64,000 bases of DNA from Plasmopara viticola (lineage: Eukaryota; Oomycota; Peronosporomycetes; Peronosporales; Peronosporaceae): positions 1-64,000 of the forward strand of contig MBPM02000035.1 in the NCBI GenBank assembly GCA_001695595.3, in the 5' to 3' direction. Shown here in pieces: positions 29,206 to 41,829 of this stretch (positions within the stretch are counted from its first letter, which is position 1; each line of letters opens with the position of its first letter). The translations under genes were made by a program, and so were the position numbers. Below the pieces are notes generated by a model, which saw only the letters and a list, made by a program, of their open reading frames with translations, was not told the origin of the DNA and ran no database searches.

Positions 29206-31055
29206 GCGCTCCAACAGAATGGATGTACACTTCGTTGGGGCTCTATTGTATCTGTGCATGTCTAGAGCGATAGAAAGAACGTATCTCTGGCCGTAAAATG
29301 TCCCAGTACTCCAACAGAATGATTATACACTTTGTTGGTGCTGTATTGCATCTGTGCTTGTCTAGATCGATAGAAAGGACGTATCTTTGGCCGTACAGCG
29401 TCTTGGCGCGCAAACAGAATGATTATACACTTCGTTGCGGCTCTATTGCATCTGTGCATGTCTAGAGCAAAAGAAAGGGCGTATCTGTGGCCGAAGAACG
29501 TCTCAGTGCTCCAACAGAATGATTATACACTTCGTTGTGGCTCTATTACATACATCTTTGAATGTCTATAGCGATAGAATGGACGTATATTGGCCGTTCA
29601 ACGTCTCAGCCCTCCAACAGAATAATTATACACTTCTTTGTGGCTCTATTGCATCTGTGCATGTCTAGAGCAAACGAAAGGATGTATCTGTGGCCGTACA
29701 ATGTCTCAGCGCTCCAACAGACTTATTATACACTTCGTTGTGGCTCTTTTGCATTTTTGCATGTCTAGAGCGAAAGAAAGGACGTATTTGTGGCCGTACA
29801 ACTTCTCAGCGCTCCAACAGAATGAGTATACACTTCGTTGTGGCTCTAATGCATATGTTCATGTCTAGAGCGAACGAAAGGACGCATCTGTGGCCGTACA
29901 ACGTCTTAGCGCTCCAACAGAATGATTAAACACTTCGTTGGAGTTCTATTGCATCTGGGCATAACCAAACGAAATTACGTATCTGTGGCCGTACAACGTC
30001 TCAGCGCTCCAACAGACTTGATATACACTTCGTTGGAGTTCTATTGCATCTGTGCATGTCTAGAGCGAACGAAAGGACGCATCTGTGGCCGTACAACGTC
30101 TCAGCGCTCCAACCGAATGATTAAACACTTCGTTGGAGTTCTATTGCATCTGTGCATGTCTAAAGCGAAAGAAAGGACGTATCTGTGGCCGTACAACGTC
30201 TCAGCGCTCCAACAGACTTATTATACACTTTGTTGGGGCTCTATCGCATCTGTGCATGTCTAGAGCGAACGAAAAGACGTATTTGTGGCCGTAAACGTGT
30301 CAGCGCTCCAACAGAATGATTAAACACTTCGTTGTGGCTCTATCGCATTTGTGCATGTCTAGAGCGAACGAAAGGATGCATCTGTGGCCGTACAACGTCT
30401 CAGCGCTCCAACAGAATCATTATACACTTCGTTGGGGTTCTATTGCATCTGGGCATGTCTAAGGCGAAAGAAAGGGCGTATCTGTGGCCGTACAACGTCT
30501 CAGCGCTCCAACAGAATAATTATACACTTCATCGTGGCTCTATTACATCTTTGAATGTCTATAGCGATAGAATGGACGTATATTCGCCGTTTAACGTCTC
30601 AGCCCTCCAACAGAATAATTATACACTTCTTTGTGGCTCTATTGCATCTGTGCATGTCTAGAGCAAACGAAAGGATGTATCTGAGGCCGTACAATGTCTC
30701 AGCGCTCCAACAGACTTATTATACACTTCGTTGTGGCTCTTTTGCATTTTTGCATGTCTAGAGCGAAAGAAAGGACGTATTTGTGGCCGTACAACTTCTC
30801 AGCGCTCCAACAGAATGAGTATACACTTCGTTGTGGCTCTAATGCATATGTTCATGTCTAGAGCGAACAAAAGGACGCATCTGTAGCCGTACAACCTCTC
30901 AGCGCTCCAACAGAATGATTAAACACTTCGTTGGAGTTCTATTGCATCTGTGCATGTCTAAAGCGAAAGAAAGGACGTATCTGTGGCCGTACAACGTCTC
31001 AGCGCTCCAACAGACTTATTATACACTTCGTTGGGGCTCTATCGCATCTGTGCAT
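29206..31055 (+). repeat. 1.85-kb duplicated satellite segment, copy 1
   Basis: This segment and 33396-35245 match at a constant offset of 4,190 bases with only scattered differences (for example GACGCATCTG here, GACGCCTCTG there). It includes unusual monomers such as ATTACATACATCTTTGAATG and a shortened one with GGCATAACCAAACGAAATTACG. One internal monomer, near 29.42-29.52 kb, is of a different variant from its partner near 33.61-33.71 kb. Confidence 0.85.
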
Positions 31056-33395
31056 GTCTAGAGCGAACGAAAAGACGTATTTGTGGCCGTAAACGTGTCA
31101 GCGCTCCAACAGAATGATTAAACACTTCGTTGTGGCTCTATCGCATTTGTGCATGTGTAGAGCGATGGAAAGGACGTATCTGTGGCCGTACAACGTCTAA
31201 GCGCTCCAACAGACTTTTTATACACCTTGTTGGGTCTCTATCGCATCTTTGCATGTCGAGAGCGACAGAAAGGAGGTATCTGTGGATGTGCATCGTCTCA
31301 GTGCTCCAACAGAATGATTAAACACTTCGTTGCGGCTCTATTGAATCTGTGCATGTCTAGAGCAAAAGAAAGGGCGTATTTGTGGCCGTACAACGTCTAA
31401 GCGCTCCTACAGAATGATTATACACTTTGTTGGGGCTGTATTGCATCTATGCATGTCTATAGCGAAAGAAAGGACGTATCTTTGGCCGTACAATGTCTCA
31501 GTGCTTCAAGAAATAATTATACACTTCGTTGGTGCTGAATTGCATCGTTGCATGTCTAGAGCGATAGAAAGGACGTATCTGTGGCCGTACAACGTCCCAG
31601 CGCTCCAACAGAATGAGTATATACTTCGTTGGTGCTGTATTGCATCTGTTCATGTCTAGAGCGATAGAAAGAACCTATCTGTGGCCGTACAACGTCTTCG
31701 CACTCCGACAGAATGATATTCACTTCGGTGTGGCTCTTTTTAGTATGTGCAAGTCTAGAGCGATAAAAAGGGCGTATTTTTGGCCGTACAACGTCTCAGC
31801 GCTCCAACAGAATGATTATACACTTCGTTGGGGCTCTATTGCATCTGTGCATATCTAGAGCGAAAGAAAGGACGTATCTGTGGCCGTACAACGTCTCAGC
31901 GCTCCAACAGAATGACAATACACTTCGTTTGTTTTCTATTGCATCTGTGCATGATAGAGCGATAGAAAGGACGTATCTGAGGCCATACAACGTCTTAGTG
32001 CTCCCACAGAATGATCATACACTTCATTGGGGCTCTATTGTATCTGTGCATGTCTAGAGCAATAAAAAGGACGTATCTTTGGCTGTACAACGTCTCAGCG
32101 CTTCAGGAAAAAAATTATACACTTTGTTGGTGCTGAATTGCATCTTTCATGTCTAGAGCGATAGAAAGAACGTATCTGTGGCCGTACAAAGTCTCAGTGC
32201 TCCAACAGAATGATTATAAACTTTGTTGGTGCTGTATTGCATCTGCGCATGTCTAAAGCAATAGAGAGATGGTATCTGTGGCCGTACAATGTCTCAGCGC
32301 TCCAACAGAATGATTATACACTTTGTTGTGGCTCTATTGCATCTGTGCATGTCTAGAGCAATAGAAAGGGCGTATCTGATGCCGTTCAACGTCTCAGCGC
32401 TCGAATAAAATGATTATAGACTTCGTTAGGGCTCTATTGCATCTGCTCATGTCTTGAGCAATTAAAAGGTCGTATCTAATGCCGTACAACGTCTCAGCGC
32501 TCCAACAGAATCATTTTAGACTTAGTTCGGGCTCTATTGGGTCTGTGCAAGTCTAGAGCGATAGAAAGAACGTATCTATGGCCGTACAACGTCTCAGCGC
32601 TTCAACAGAATACTACACACTTCGTTGTGGCTCTATTACATTTGTAAATGTTTAGAGCAATACAAAAGACGTATCTGTGGCCGTAAAATGTCTTAGCGCT
32701 CCAACAGAATGGTTATACACTTCGTTGTGGTTCTATTGCATCTGTGCATGTCTAGAGCGAAAAAAAGAACGTATCTTTGGCCGTACAATGTCTCAGCCCT
32801 CCAAGAGCATGATTGTACACTTCGTTGGGGCTCTATTGCATCTGTGCATGTCTAGAGCGATAGAAAGGACGTATCTGTGGCCGTACAACGTCTCAGCGCT
32901 CCAACAGAATGATTATACACTTCGTTGGGGCTCTATTCCATCTGCGCATGTCTCTAGCGATGGAAAGGACGTATCTGTGGCCGCACAACGTCTTAATAAT
33001 CCAGCAGAATGATTATACACTTCGTTGGGGCTCATTTTCATCTGTGCATGTCTAGAGCGATAGATAGGACGTATCTGTGGCCGTACAACGTTTTAATGCT
33101 CCAACAGAATGATTATACACTTCGTTGGGGCTCTATTGCATGTCTGCATGTCTAAAACGATAGAAATGACGTATCTTTGGCCGCACAACGTCTTAGCGCT
33201 CCAACAGAATGATTATACACTTCGTTGGGGCTCCATTGCATCTGTGCATGTCTCTAGCGATGGAAAGGACGTATCTGTGGCCGCACAACGTCTCAGCGCT
33301 CCAACAGGATGATTATACACTTCGTTGTGGCTCTATTGCATCTGTGCGTATCTAGAGCGAAAGCAAAGACGTATTTGTGGCCGTACAACGTCTCA

Positions 33396-35245
33396 GCGCT
33401 CCAACAGAATGGATGTACACTTCGTTGGGGCTCTATTGTATCTGTGCATGTCTAGAGCGATAGAAAGAACGTATCTCTGGCCGTAAAATGTCCCAGTACT
33501 CCAACAGAATGATTATACACTTTGTTGGTGCTGTATTGCATCTGTGCTTGTCTAGATCGATAGAAAGGACGTATCTTTGGCCGTACAGCGTCTTGGCGCG
33601 CAAACAGAATGATTATACACTTCGTTGGGGCTCTATTGCATCTGTGCATGTCTAGAGCGATAGAAAGGACGTATCTGTGGCCGCACAACGTCTTAATGCT
33701 CCAACAGAATGATTATACACTTCGTTGTGGCTCTATTACATACATCTTTGAATGTCTATAGCGATAGAATGGACGTATATTGGCCGTTCAACGTCTCAGC
33801 CCTCCAACAGAATAATTATACACTTCTTTGTGGCTCTATTGCATCTGTGCATGTCTAGAGCAAACGAAAGGATGTATCTGTGGCCGTACAATGTCTCAGC
33901 GCTCCAACAGACTTATTATACACTTCGTTGTGGCTCTTTTGCATTTTTGCATGTCTAGAGCGAAAGAAAGGACGTATTTGTGGCCGTACAACTTCTCAGC
34001 GCTCCAACAGAATGAGTATACACTTCGTTGTGGCTCTAATGCATATGTTCATGTCTAGAGCGAACGAAAGGACGCCTCTGTGGCCGTACAACGTCTTAGC
34101 GCTCCAACAGAATGATTAAACACTTCGTTGGAGTTCTATTGCATCTGGGCATAACCAAACGAAATTACGTATCTGTGGCCGTACAACGTCTCAGCGCTCC
34201 AACAGACTTGATATACACTTCGTTGGAGTTCTATTGCATCTGTGCATGTCTAGAGCGAACGAAAGGACGCATCTGTGGCCGTACAACGTCTCAGCGCTCC
34301 AACCGAATGATTAAACACTTCGTTGGAGTTCTATTGCATCTGTGCATGTCTAAAGCGAAAGAAAGGACGTATCTGTGGCCGTACAACGTCTCAGCGCTCC
34401 AACAGAATGATTATACACTTTGTTGGGGCTCTATCGCATCTGTGCATGTCTAGAGCGAACGAAAAGACGTATTTGTGGCCGTAAACGTGTCAGCGCTCCA
34501 ACAGAATGATTAAACACTTCGTTGTGGCTCTATCGCATTTGTGCATGTCTAGAGCGAACGAAAGGATGCATCTGTGGCCGTACAACGTCTCAGCGCTCCA
34601 ACAGAATCATTATACACTTCGTTGGGGTTCTATTGCATCTGGGCATGTCTAAGGCGAAAGAAAGGGCGTATCTGTGGCCGTACAACGTCTCAGCGCTCCA
34701 ACAGAATAATTATACACTTCATCGTGGCTCTATTACATCTTTGAATGTCTATAGCGATAGAATGGACGTATATTCGCCGTTTAACGTCTCAGCCCTCCAA
34801 CAGAATAATTATACACTTCTTTGTGGCTCTATTGCATCTGTGCATGTCTAGAGCAAACGAAAGGATGTATCTGAGGCCGTACAATGTCTCAGCGCTCCAA
34901 CAGACTTATTATACACTTCGTTGTGGCTCTTTTGCATTTTTGCATGTCTAGAGCGAAAGAAAGGACGTATTTGTGGCCGTACAACTTCTCAGCGCTCCAA
35001 CAGAATGAGTATACACTTCGTTGTGGCTCTAATGCATATGTTCATGTCTAGAGCGAACAAAAGGACGCATCTGTAGCCGTACAACCTCTCAGCGCTCCAA
35101 CAGAATGATTAAACACTTCGTTGGAGTTCTATTGCATCTGTGCATGTCTGAAGCGAAAGAAAGGACGTATCTGTGGCCGTACAACGTCTCAGCGCTCCAA
35201 CAGACTTATTATACACTTCGTTGGGGCTCTATCGCATCTGTGCAT
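33396..35245 (+). repeat. 1.85-kb duplicated satellite segment, copy 2
   Basis: Second copy of the block at 29206-31055. After about 35245 it joins a different set of variants (GCCGTGCAACGTCTCAG, also seen at 17.3, 20.7 and 23.4 kb), so the right boundary is a recombination junction within the array. Confidence 0.85.
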
Positions 35246-35463
35246 GTCTAGAGCGAACGAAAGGACGTATCTTTGGCCGTGCAACGTCTCAGTGCTCCAA
35301 CCGAATGATTATAGACTTCGTTGGGACTCTATTAGATCTGTGCATATCTTAAGGGATAAAAAGGACGTATGTGTGGACGTACAACGTCTTAGCTATCCAA
35401 CAGAATAATTATACACTTCGTTTTGGCTCTGTTGCATCTGTGCATGTCTAGAGCGATAGAAAG

Positions 35464-36060
35464 AACGTATCTATGGCCGTACAACGTCTCAGCGCTTCAA
35501 CAGAATACTACACACTTCGTTGTGGCTCTATTACATTTGTAAATGTTTAGAGCAATACAAAAGACGTATCTGTGGCCGTAAAATGTCTTAGCGCTCCAAC
35601 AGAATGGTTATACACTTCGTTGTGGTTCTATTGCATCTGTGCATGTCTAGAGCGAAAAAAAGAACGTATCTTTGGCCGTACAATGTCTCAGCCCTCCAAG
35701 AGCATGATTGTACACTTCGTTGGGGCTCTATTGCATCTGTGCATTTCTAGAGCAATAGAAAGAACGTATCTATGGCCGTACAACGTCTCAGCGCTTCAAC
35801 AGAATACTACACACTTCGTTGTGGCTCTATTACATTTGTAAATGTTTAGAGCAATACAAAAGACGTATCTGTGGCCGTAAAATGTCTTAGCGCTCCAACA
35901 GAATGGTTATACACTTCGTTGTGGTTCTATTGCATCTGTGCATGTCTAGAGCGAAAAAAGAACGTATCTTTGGCCGTACAATGTCTCAGCCCTCCAAGAG
36001 CATGATTGTACACTTCGTTGGGGCTCTATTGCATCTGTGCATTTCTAGAGCAATAGAAAG
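35464..36060 (+). repeat. ~298-bp trimer, two tandem copies
   Basis: The series beginning GAACGTATCTATGGCCG, with the shortened monomer CAACAGAATACTACACAC, occurs at 35464 and again about 298 bases later at 35762. A further copy lies at about 32568-32830. The flanking monomer with CCTCCAAGAGCATGATTG is shared by all three and also occurs near 13.73 kb. Confidence 0.75.
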
Positions 36061-38775
36061 GGCGTATCAGTGGCCGTACAACGTCTCAGTGCTCCAACAG
36101 AATGATTATACACTTCGTTAAGGCTCTATTGCATCTGTGCATGTATTGAGCAAAAAAACGGACGTATCGTTGGCCGTCCAACGTCTCAGCGCTCCAACAG
36201 AATGATTATACACTTCGTTGAGGCTCTATTGCATCTGTGCTTATCTAGAGCGAAAGAAAGGGCGTATCTGTGGCCGTACAACGTATCAGCGCTCCAACAG
36301 AATGATTATACACTTCGTTGTGGCTCTATTGCATCTGTGCGTATCTAGAGCGAAAGCAAAGACGTATTTGTGGCCGTACAACGTCTCAGCGCTCCAACAG
36401 AATGATTATACACTTCGTTGGTGCTGAATTGCATCATTGCATGTCTAGAGCGATAGAAAGGACGTATCTGTGGCCGTAAAACGTCTCAGTGCTTCAAGAA
36501 AATAATTATACACTTCGTTGGTGCTGAATTGCATCTTTGCATGGCTAGAGTGATATAAAGGGCGTATCTGTGGCCGTACAACGTCTCAGCGCTAAACCAG
36601 AATGATTATACACTTCGTTGGTGCTTTATTGCATCTGTTCATGCCTGGAGCGATAGAAAGGGCGTGGCTGTGGCCGTACAACGTCTCAGCGCTCCAAAAA
36701 AATGATTATACACTTTGTTGGGGCTGTATTGCATCTGTGCATGTCTAGAGCGATAGAAAGGATGTATCTTTGGCCGTACAACGTCTCCGTGCTTCAAGAA
36801 AATAATTATACACTTCGTTGGTGCTGTATTGCATCTTTGCATGTCTAGAGCGATAGAAAGGACGTATTTGTGGCCGTACAATGTCTCAGCGCTCAAACGG
36901 AACGATTATACACTTCATTGGGGCTTTTGCATCTGTGCATGTATGGATCGATAGAAAGGGCGTATCTGTGGCCGTAAAACGTCTCAGCGCTCAAACAGAA
37001 TGATTAAACACTTCTTTGTGGCTCTATTGCATCTGTGCATGTCTCAAGGATAGAAAGTACTTTTAATTGGCCTTACAACGTCTCAGCGCTTCAACAGAAT
37101 GATCCTACACTTCTTTGCGGCTCTATTGCATATGTGGATGTCTAGAGCGATAGAAAGTACATTTATTTGGCCGTACAACGTCTCAGTGCTCCAACAGAAT
37201 GATTATACACTTCGTTAAGGCTCTATTGCATCTGTGCATGTATTGAGCGAAAAAAATGGACGTATCGTTGGCCGTACAACGTCTCAGTGCTTTTACAAAA
37301 TGGTTATACACTTCGTTGCGGCTCTATTACATCTGTGCATGTCAAGTGCGATAGAAAGGACGTTTTTTGGCCGTACACCGCCTCAGCGCTCCAACGGAAG
37401 AACTATACACTTCTTTGAGGCTCTATTGCATACGTGCATGTATTGAGCGATAGAAAGAACATATTTTTAATTGTAGAACGTCTCAGGGCTTCACCAAAAA
37501 GATTATACACTTCGTTGCAGCTCTATTGCATCTGTGAATGTCTAGAGCAAAATAAGGGCGTATTTGTGACCGTACAACATCTCAATGCTCCACCAGAATG
37601 ATTATACACTTCGTTGCGGCTCTATTGCATCTGTGCATGTCTAGAGCAAAAGAAAGGGCGTATCAGTGGCCGTACAACGTCTCAGTGCTCCAACAGAATG
37701 ATTATACACTTCGTTAAGGCTCTATTGCATCTGTGCATGTATTGAGCAAAAAAACGGACGTATCGTTGGCCGTCCAACGTCTCAGTGCTTTTACAGAATG
37801 GTTATACACTTCGTTGCGGCTCAATTGCATCTTTGCATGTCAAGTGCGATAGAAAGGACGTTTTTTGGCCGTACACCGTCTCAGCGCTCCAACGGAAGAA
37901 CTATACACTTCTTTGAGGCTATATTGCATACGTGCATGTATTGAGCGATAGAAAGAACATATTTTTGATCGTAGAACGTCTCAGGGCTTCACCAAAATGA
38001 TTATACACTTCGTTGCAGCTCTATTGCATCTGTGAATGTCTAGAGCGAAATAAGGGCGTATCTGTGGCCGTACAACATCTCAATGCTCCACCAGAATGAT
38101 TATACACTTCGTTGCGGCTCTATTGCATCTGTGCATGTCTAGAGCAAAAGAAAGGGCGAATCTGTGACCGAAAAACGCCTTAGCCCTCCAACAGAATGAT
38201 TATACACTTCGTTGGGGCTGTATTGCATCTGTGCATGTCTAGAGCGATAGAAAGGACGTATCTTTGGCCGTACAACGTCTTAGTGCTTGAAGAAAATGAT
38301 TATACACTTCGTTGGTGCTGAATCGCATCTTTGCATGTCTAGAGCAATAGAAAGGACGTATCTGTGGCCGTAAAACGTCTCAAGGCTCTAACAGAATGAT
38401 TATACACCTTGATGTGGATCTATTGCATCTGTGCATGTTTAGAGCGATAGAAAGGGCGTATCTGTGGTGTTACAACGTCTCAGCGTTACAACAGAATGAT
38501 CATACACTTCGTTGGGGCTCTATTTGATCTGTCCATGTCTAGAGCGATAGAAAAGTGTATCTTTGGCCGTAAAACGTCTTCGTATTACAACAGAATGATT
38601 ATACACTCCGTTGTGGCTCTATTGCATCTGTGTATGTCTAGAGCGATAGAAAGGGCGTATCTGTGTCCGTTTAACGTCTCAGAGCTCCAATAGAATGATT
38701 ATACACTTCGTTGTGGCTCTATTGCATCTGTGCATGTCTAGAACGATAGAAACGACGTATTTTTGGCTGTAAAAC

Positions 38776-40311
38776 GGCAATACATACGTCCTTTCTATCA
38801 TTCTAGACGTGCGCAGACGCAATAGAGCTACACCAAAGCGAATAATTGCTCTTTCGAAGTTCTGATATGCTCTACGGCAAAAGATATGTCATTTCCATTA
38901 ATTTAGACGTGCGCACACAGTAGAGCAGCAACAATTGCTCTTTCGAAGGGCCGGGATGATGTACGGTTAAAGATTCGTTCGGGATGATGTACGGTTATAG
39001 ATACGTCCTTTTCTATCATTCTAGACGTGCATAGACGCAACAGAGTAACAACAAAGCGTATAGTCGCTCTTTTCAAGTGCTGAGATAATGTACGGCCATA
39101 CATACGTCCTTTCTATCATTCTAGACGCGCGCAGACGCAATAGAGCGACAACAAAGCGTATAATTGCTTTATCGAAGTGCTGAGATGATGTACAACCATA
39201 GATACGTCATTGCTATCATTCTAGATGTGCGCAGACGCAATGGAGCTACAACTAAGCGTATATTCTCTCTTTTGAATTTTTACGATGATGTACGGCCGTA
39301 GATTTGTCCTTTCTATTATTTTAGACGCGCGCAGACGCAATGTAGCTACAATAAAGCGTATAATTGCTTTTCAGAAGTGCTGAGATGATGTACCGCCACA
39401 GATACGTCCTTTCTATCATTCTAGACGCGCGCAGACGGAATTGAGCAACAACAAAGCGAATAATTGCTCTTTCAAATTGCTGAGATGATGTACAGCCATG
39501 CATACATCCTTTCTATCATTCTAGACGTGCATAGACGCAATAGAGCAACAACAAAGCGTATAGTCGCTCTTTTGAGATGCTGAGATGATGTACGACCATA
39601 TATACGTCATTGCTTTCATTCTGGACGTGCACAGTCGCAAAAGAGCGGAAACAAATCGTATAATTGCTCTTTCGAAGTGCCGGGGAGATGTACGGTCAAA
39701 GATTCGTCCTTTCTATCATTCTAGACGCAAATAGACGCAATACAGCAGCAACAAAGCGTATAATCGCTCTTTTGAAGTGCTGAGATGATGTACGGCCATA
39801 GATAAGTTCTTTCTATCACACTAGACGTGCGCAGACGCAAAAAGCCACAACAGAGCGTATATTTTTGCTTTTGAGTTCTTAAATGATGTACGGCCGTAGA
39901 TATGTCTTTTCCATCATTCTAGATGTGCGCATATGCAATGCGCGCATATGGAATACAGCCACAACTAAGCGTATAATGGCTTTCTATAATTACTAAGATG
40001 ATGCACGGACGCAGTCGAGCCCAACTATTCCTATAATCACTCTGTTGAAATGCTGAGATGATGCATGGCCAAAGAACCATCATTTTTTTCCTTCTCGACG
40101 TGCGTAGACGCAATAGAGCTGCAGCAAAGCGTACTGGGAAGATTTACGATTATAGGTATGTCCTTTCTATCATTCTAGACGTGCATAGACGCAATACCGC
40201 CACAACAAAGCGTATAATTGATCTTTCGAAGTGCTGAGATGATGTACGGCCATAGATACGTTCTTACTATCATTCTAGACGTGCGCAGACGGAATAGAAC
40301 AACAACAAAGC
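38776..40311 (-). repeat. Inverted satellite block, ~100-bp monomers
   Basis: From here the satellite is in the opposite orientation: read on the minus strand it gives CAGACG, CTAGAATGATAGAAAGGACG, then GGCCGTACATCATCTCAG, the same order of boxes as the main array. About 15 monomers of around 100 bp are present. They are clearly diverged from the forward block (GCGCACGTCTAGAATGATAG in place of GCATGTCTAGAGCGATAG) and from each other. The block ends abruptly near 40311 inside a truncated monomer (AACAACAAAGCG joined directly to GTCACAAATACGTC). Confidence 0.9.
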
Positions 40312-40691
40312 GGTCACAAATACGTCTTGTTTATCTTACTAGACACTTTCAGATGCAATCGAGCCACAACTAATTCTATATTTAATCATTCAGGACGCTG
40401 AGATACAGTACGGCCAAAAATCCGTCTTTTCTATCCTTCTAGACATCCCCAGATGAAATAAAGTCACAACTAGAATTAGGACGACTCACTAGAAGTGCTG
40501 AGACGCTGTACGGCCCAAGATCTGTCCTTTGTGACTTTCTAGACGTTTGCAGATGCAATAGAGCAGCAACTAAGTGTACATTTATTCTTTAGAAACGCTA
40601 ACATACTGTGCGACCACAAATACGTACTCTCAGACACCCACAGATGCAATCGAGCAACAACTATTTTTATAGTCAATTTTTCAGGACACGG

Positions 40692-41829
40692 AAAAGGTTG
40701 GGGTGACGCCCTCCTTCCAAGCGCGGGGGCTTAATGCTCGCGCGCTTCGGGCAGGTGCTCTCGGGCATCTGCAGGTCTCTAACGAGTCTCACCCTCGACG
40801 CGACGGTCTCCAGCACCAGGCCAAACCCCCTTCCACGCCCTTAACCGCGCCAACCGCATCCGGATTGGCTCCTTTAATGTGAATTCTTTAGGTTCGAAGC
40901 GCAAGAAGCACGTAACACTCCCCGAAGATCTCCGGCGCTACCGCGTCGATATCCTTGGCCTCCGAGAAACCAAGATTTACGATGGAGGTGAGCACCGCAT
41001 TGATGACTTCCTTCTAACCCTAAAAAAAAAACGAAGCCAAGACCGAAGTCACCGAAATCCGCCGCCACTGCAACCCGTCGGGCGCCACTCGACACGCCCG
41101 ATCCCGAGAAGAAACCTGGCACCACACTAAGAAGCTCGGAACACTCTTCGGCGATATTAAAGATCTATCCCGACGCAAGTCCCTGGCCACCCTCGCGCTC
41201 CACCGCCTCTGGTCCGTCTGGCTCCGCCCCACGTTCATCTCACCCAAGACACGCATTCGATTGTACAACACCTACGTTCTACCGATTCTGCTGTACAACT
41301 GGGCTCTTACCAAGTCAGAGCTCCACGGCCTCGAGAGTTTCCATCGCCGCCAGCTTCGCTACGCTCTTGGCTATCGCTACCCCCGACCCATTTCGAATGC
41401 AAGACTCTACGACCTCTGTGATGAGCGGCCGCTGAGACTACGACTGACACAAGCTCGCTGGCGCCTGTTTGGCCATGTACTTCGCCGCAATCCCGACATT
41501 CCAGCTAACCTCCAGATGCGTGCCTACTTCTTCTTCACCGCAGCAAAATGGCGCGGATGTCCCCGCACCACGCTCCCCTCGACACTCGACCACAATCTTG
41601 TTTCCCGTGGCTCCGGCTTTCGACTCCGGACAGCACAAGACCTCGAAGTGGTACGTACCCTTGCACAAGACCGAAAGAAATGGAAGACCCATACGACCTC
41701 GGTGCTGGATGCACTGCCCGCCGAACGAGACTCGACGTATGCGGACACCACTCTATGCCGTGGACTAGCCAGACTGAGCCTAGCACGTGCATACCTTGGC
41801 AACGCGATAACGTAATACATTACATTATT
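40692..41829 (+). mobile_element. Internally deleted non-LTR retrotransposon (LINE), inserted in the satellite
   Basis: GC-rich DNA unlike its surroundings splits a satellite monomer. The left flank ends GGACACGG, the right flank begins ACGGAGATGCTG, and the intact satellite elsewhere (about 42970) reads GGACACGGAGATGCTGGACG. This suggests a short target duplication, at most ACGG. About 150 bases of 5' leader precede a start-truncated ORF2 remnant: an endonuclease N-terminus (RIGSFNVNSLG, then DILGLRETKI) joined at an A-run near 41021 to the C-terminal part of the reverse-transcriptase protein. The 3' end after the stop codon is short and TACATTA-like. A shorter relative with identical ends lies at 61096-61433. 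The clade cannot be named without a search; the element cannot be autonomous. Confidence 0.88.
40833..41815 (+). pseudogene. LINE ORF2 remnant: endonuclease start fused out of frame to RT C-terminus
   Basis: In one frame up to about 41020 the translation is an apurinic-type endonuclease N-terminus (IRIGSFNVNSLG, then YRVDILGLRETKIYDGG; the E of the ETK motif is the expected metal-binding residue). After the A-run at 41021-41030 the frame changes. An open frame from 41024 to 41815 reads through KTEVTEIRRHC, RIRLYNTYVLPILLYNW, FHRRQLRYALGYRYP and RWRLFGHVLRR, the usual distal-RT and C-terminal sequence of LINE ORF2. The middle of the endonuclease and the whole catalytic RT palm are missing, so this is one large internal deletion. 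About 264 residues are open after the junction, so decay by stop codons is slight and the deletion is probably not very old. Confidence 0.85.

Larger units (their letters stand above)
1..38775 (+). repeat. 100-bp tandem satellite array, main forward block
   Basis: The first 100 bases recur with a period of 100 (bases 1, 101, 201 and so on), with one or a few bases lost in scattered monomers, giving about 388 monomers in a single orientation. Recognisable boxes in almost every monomer are TGCATCTGTGCATGTCTAGA, GATAGAAAGGACGTATC, GGCCGTACAACGTCTCAG and CACTTCGTTGGGGCTCTA. Monomers from about 1-13.5 kb are the most alike; from about 13.5 kb rightwards several diverged sub-variants appear (for example with CATATGTGCATGTATAC, or GAATTGCATCGTTGCATG). 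No unique DNA or transposon interrupts the block. It continues beyond the left edge of the window. The period is not a multiple of three, so any reading frame rotates every monomer. Role is unknown; a heterochromatic or centromere-proximal satellite is the obvious inference. It does not look like rDNA or 5S arrays. Confidence 0.97.

Noticed and set aside
253..38693. Dozens of 60-140 codon open frames in the 100-bp array on both strands
   Set aside because: They are the same repeat read in rotating frames; frames start and stop at monomer features, show no consistent start context, and occur on both strands. Counted as satellite, not genes.
1..38775. CENP-B box in the monomer (CTTCGTTGG matches the first half of the primate box)
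   Set aside because: The required downstream A and CGGG are missing (the monomer continues GGCTCTA or AGCTCTA), so it is only half a match of nine bases.
1..38775. CRISPR array
   Set aside because: The whole 100-bp period is repeat with no unique spacers, and the genome is eukaryotic.
1..38775. rDNA intergenic repeat or 5S gene array
   Set aside because: No rRNA box, no terminator-like T runs, and no transcription unit of 5S length was seen in the monomer.
40874..41271. Minus-strand open frames opposite the LINE
   Set aside because: GC-rich antisense shadows of the LINE; no homology pattern of their own, while the plus strand carries clear endonuclease and RT motifs.
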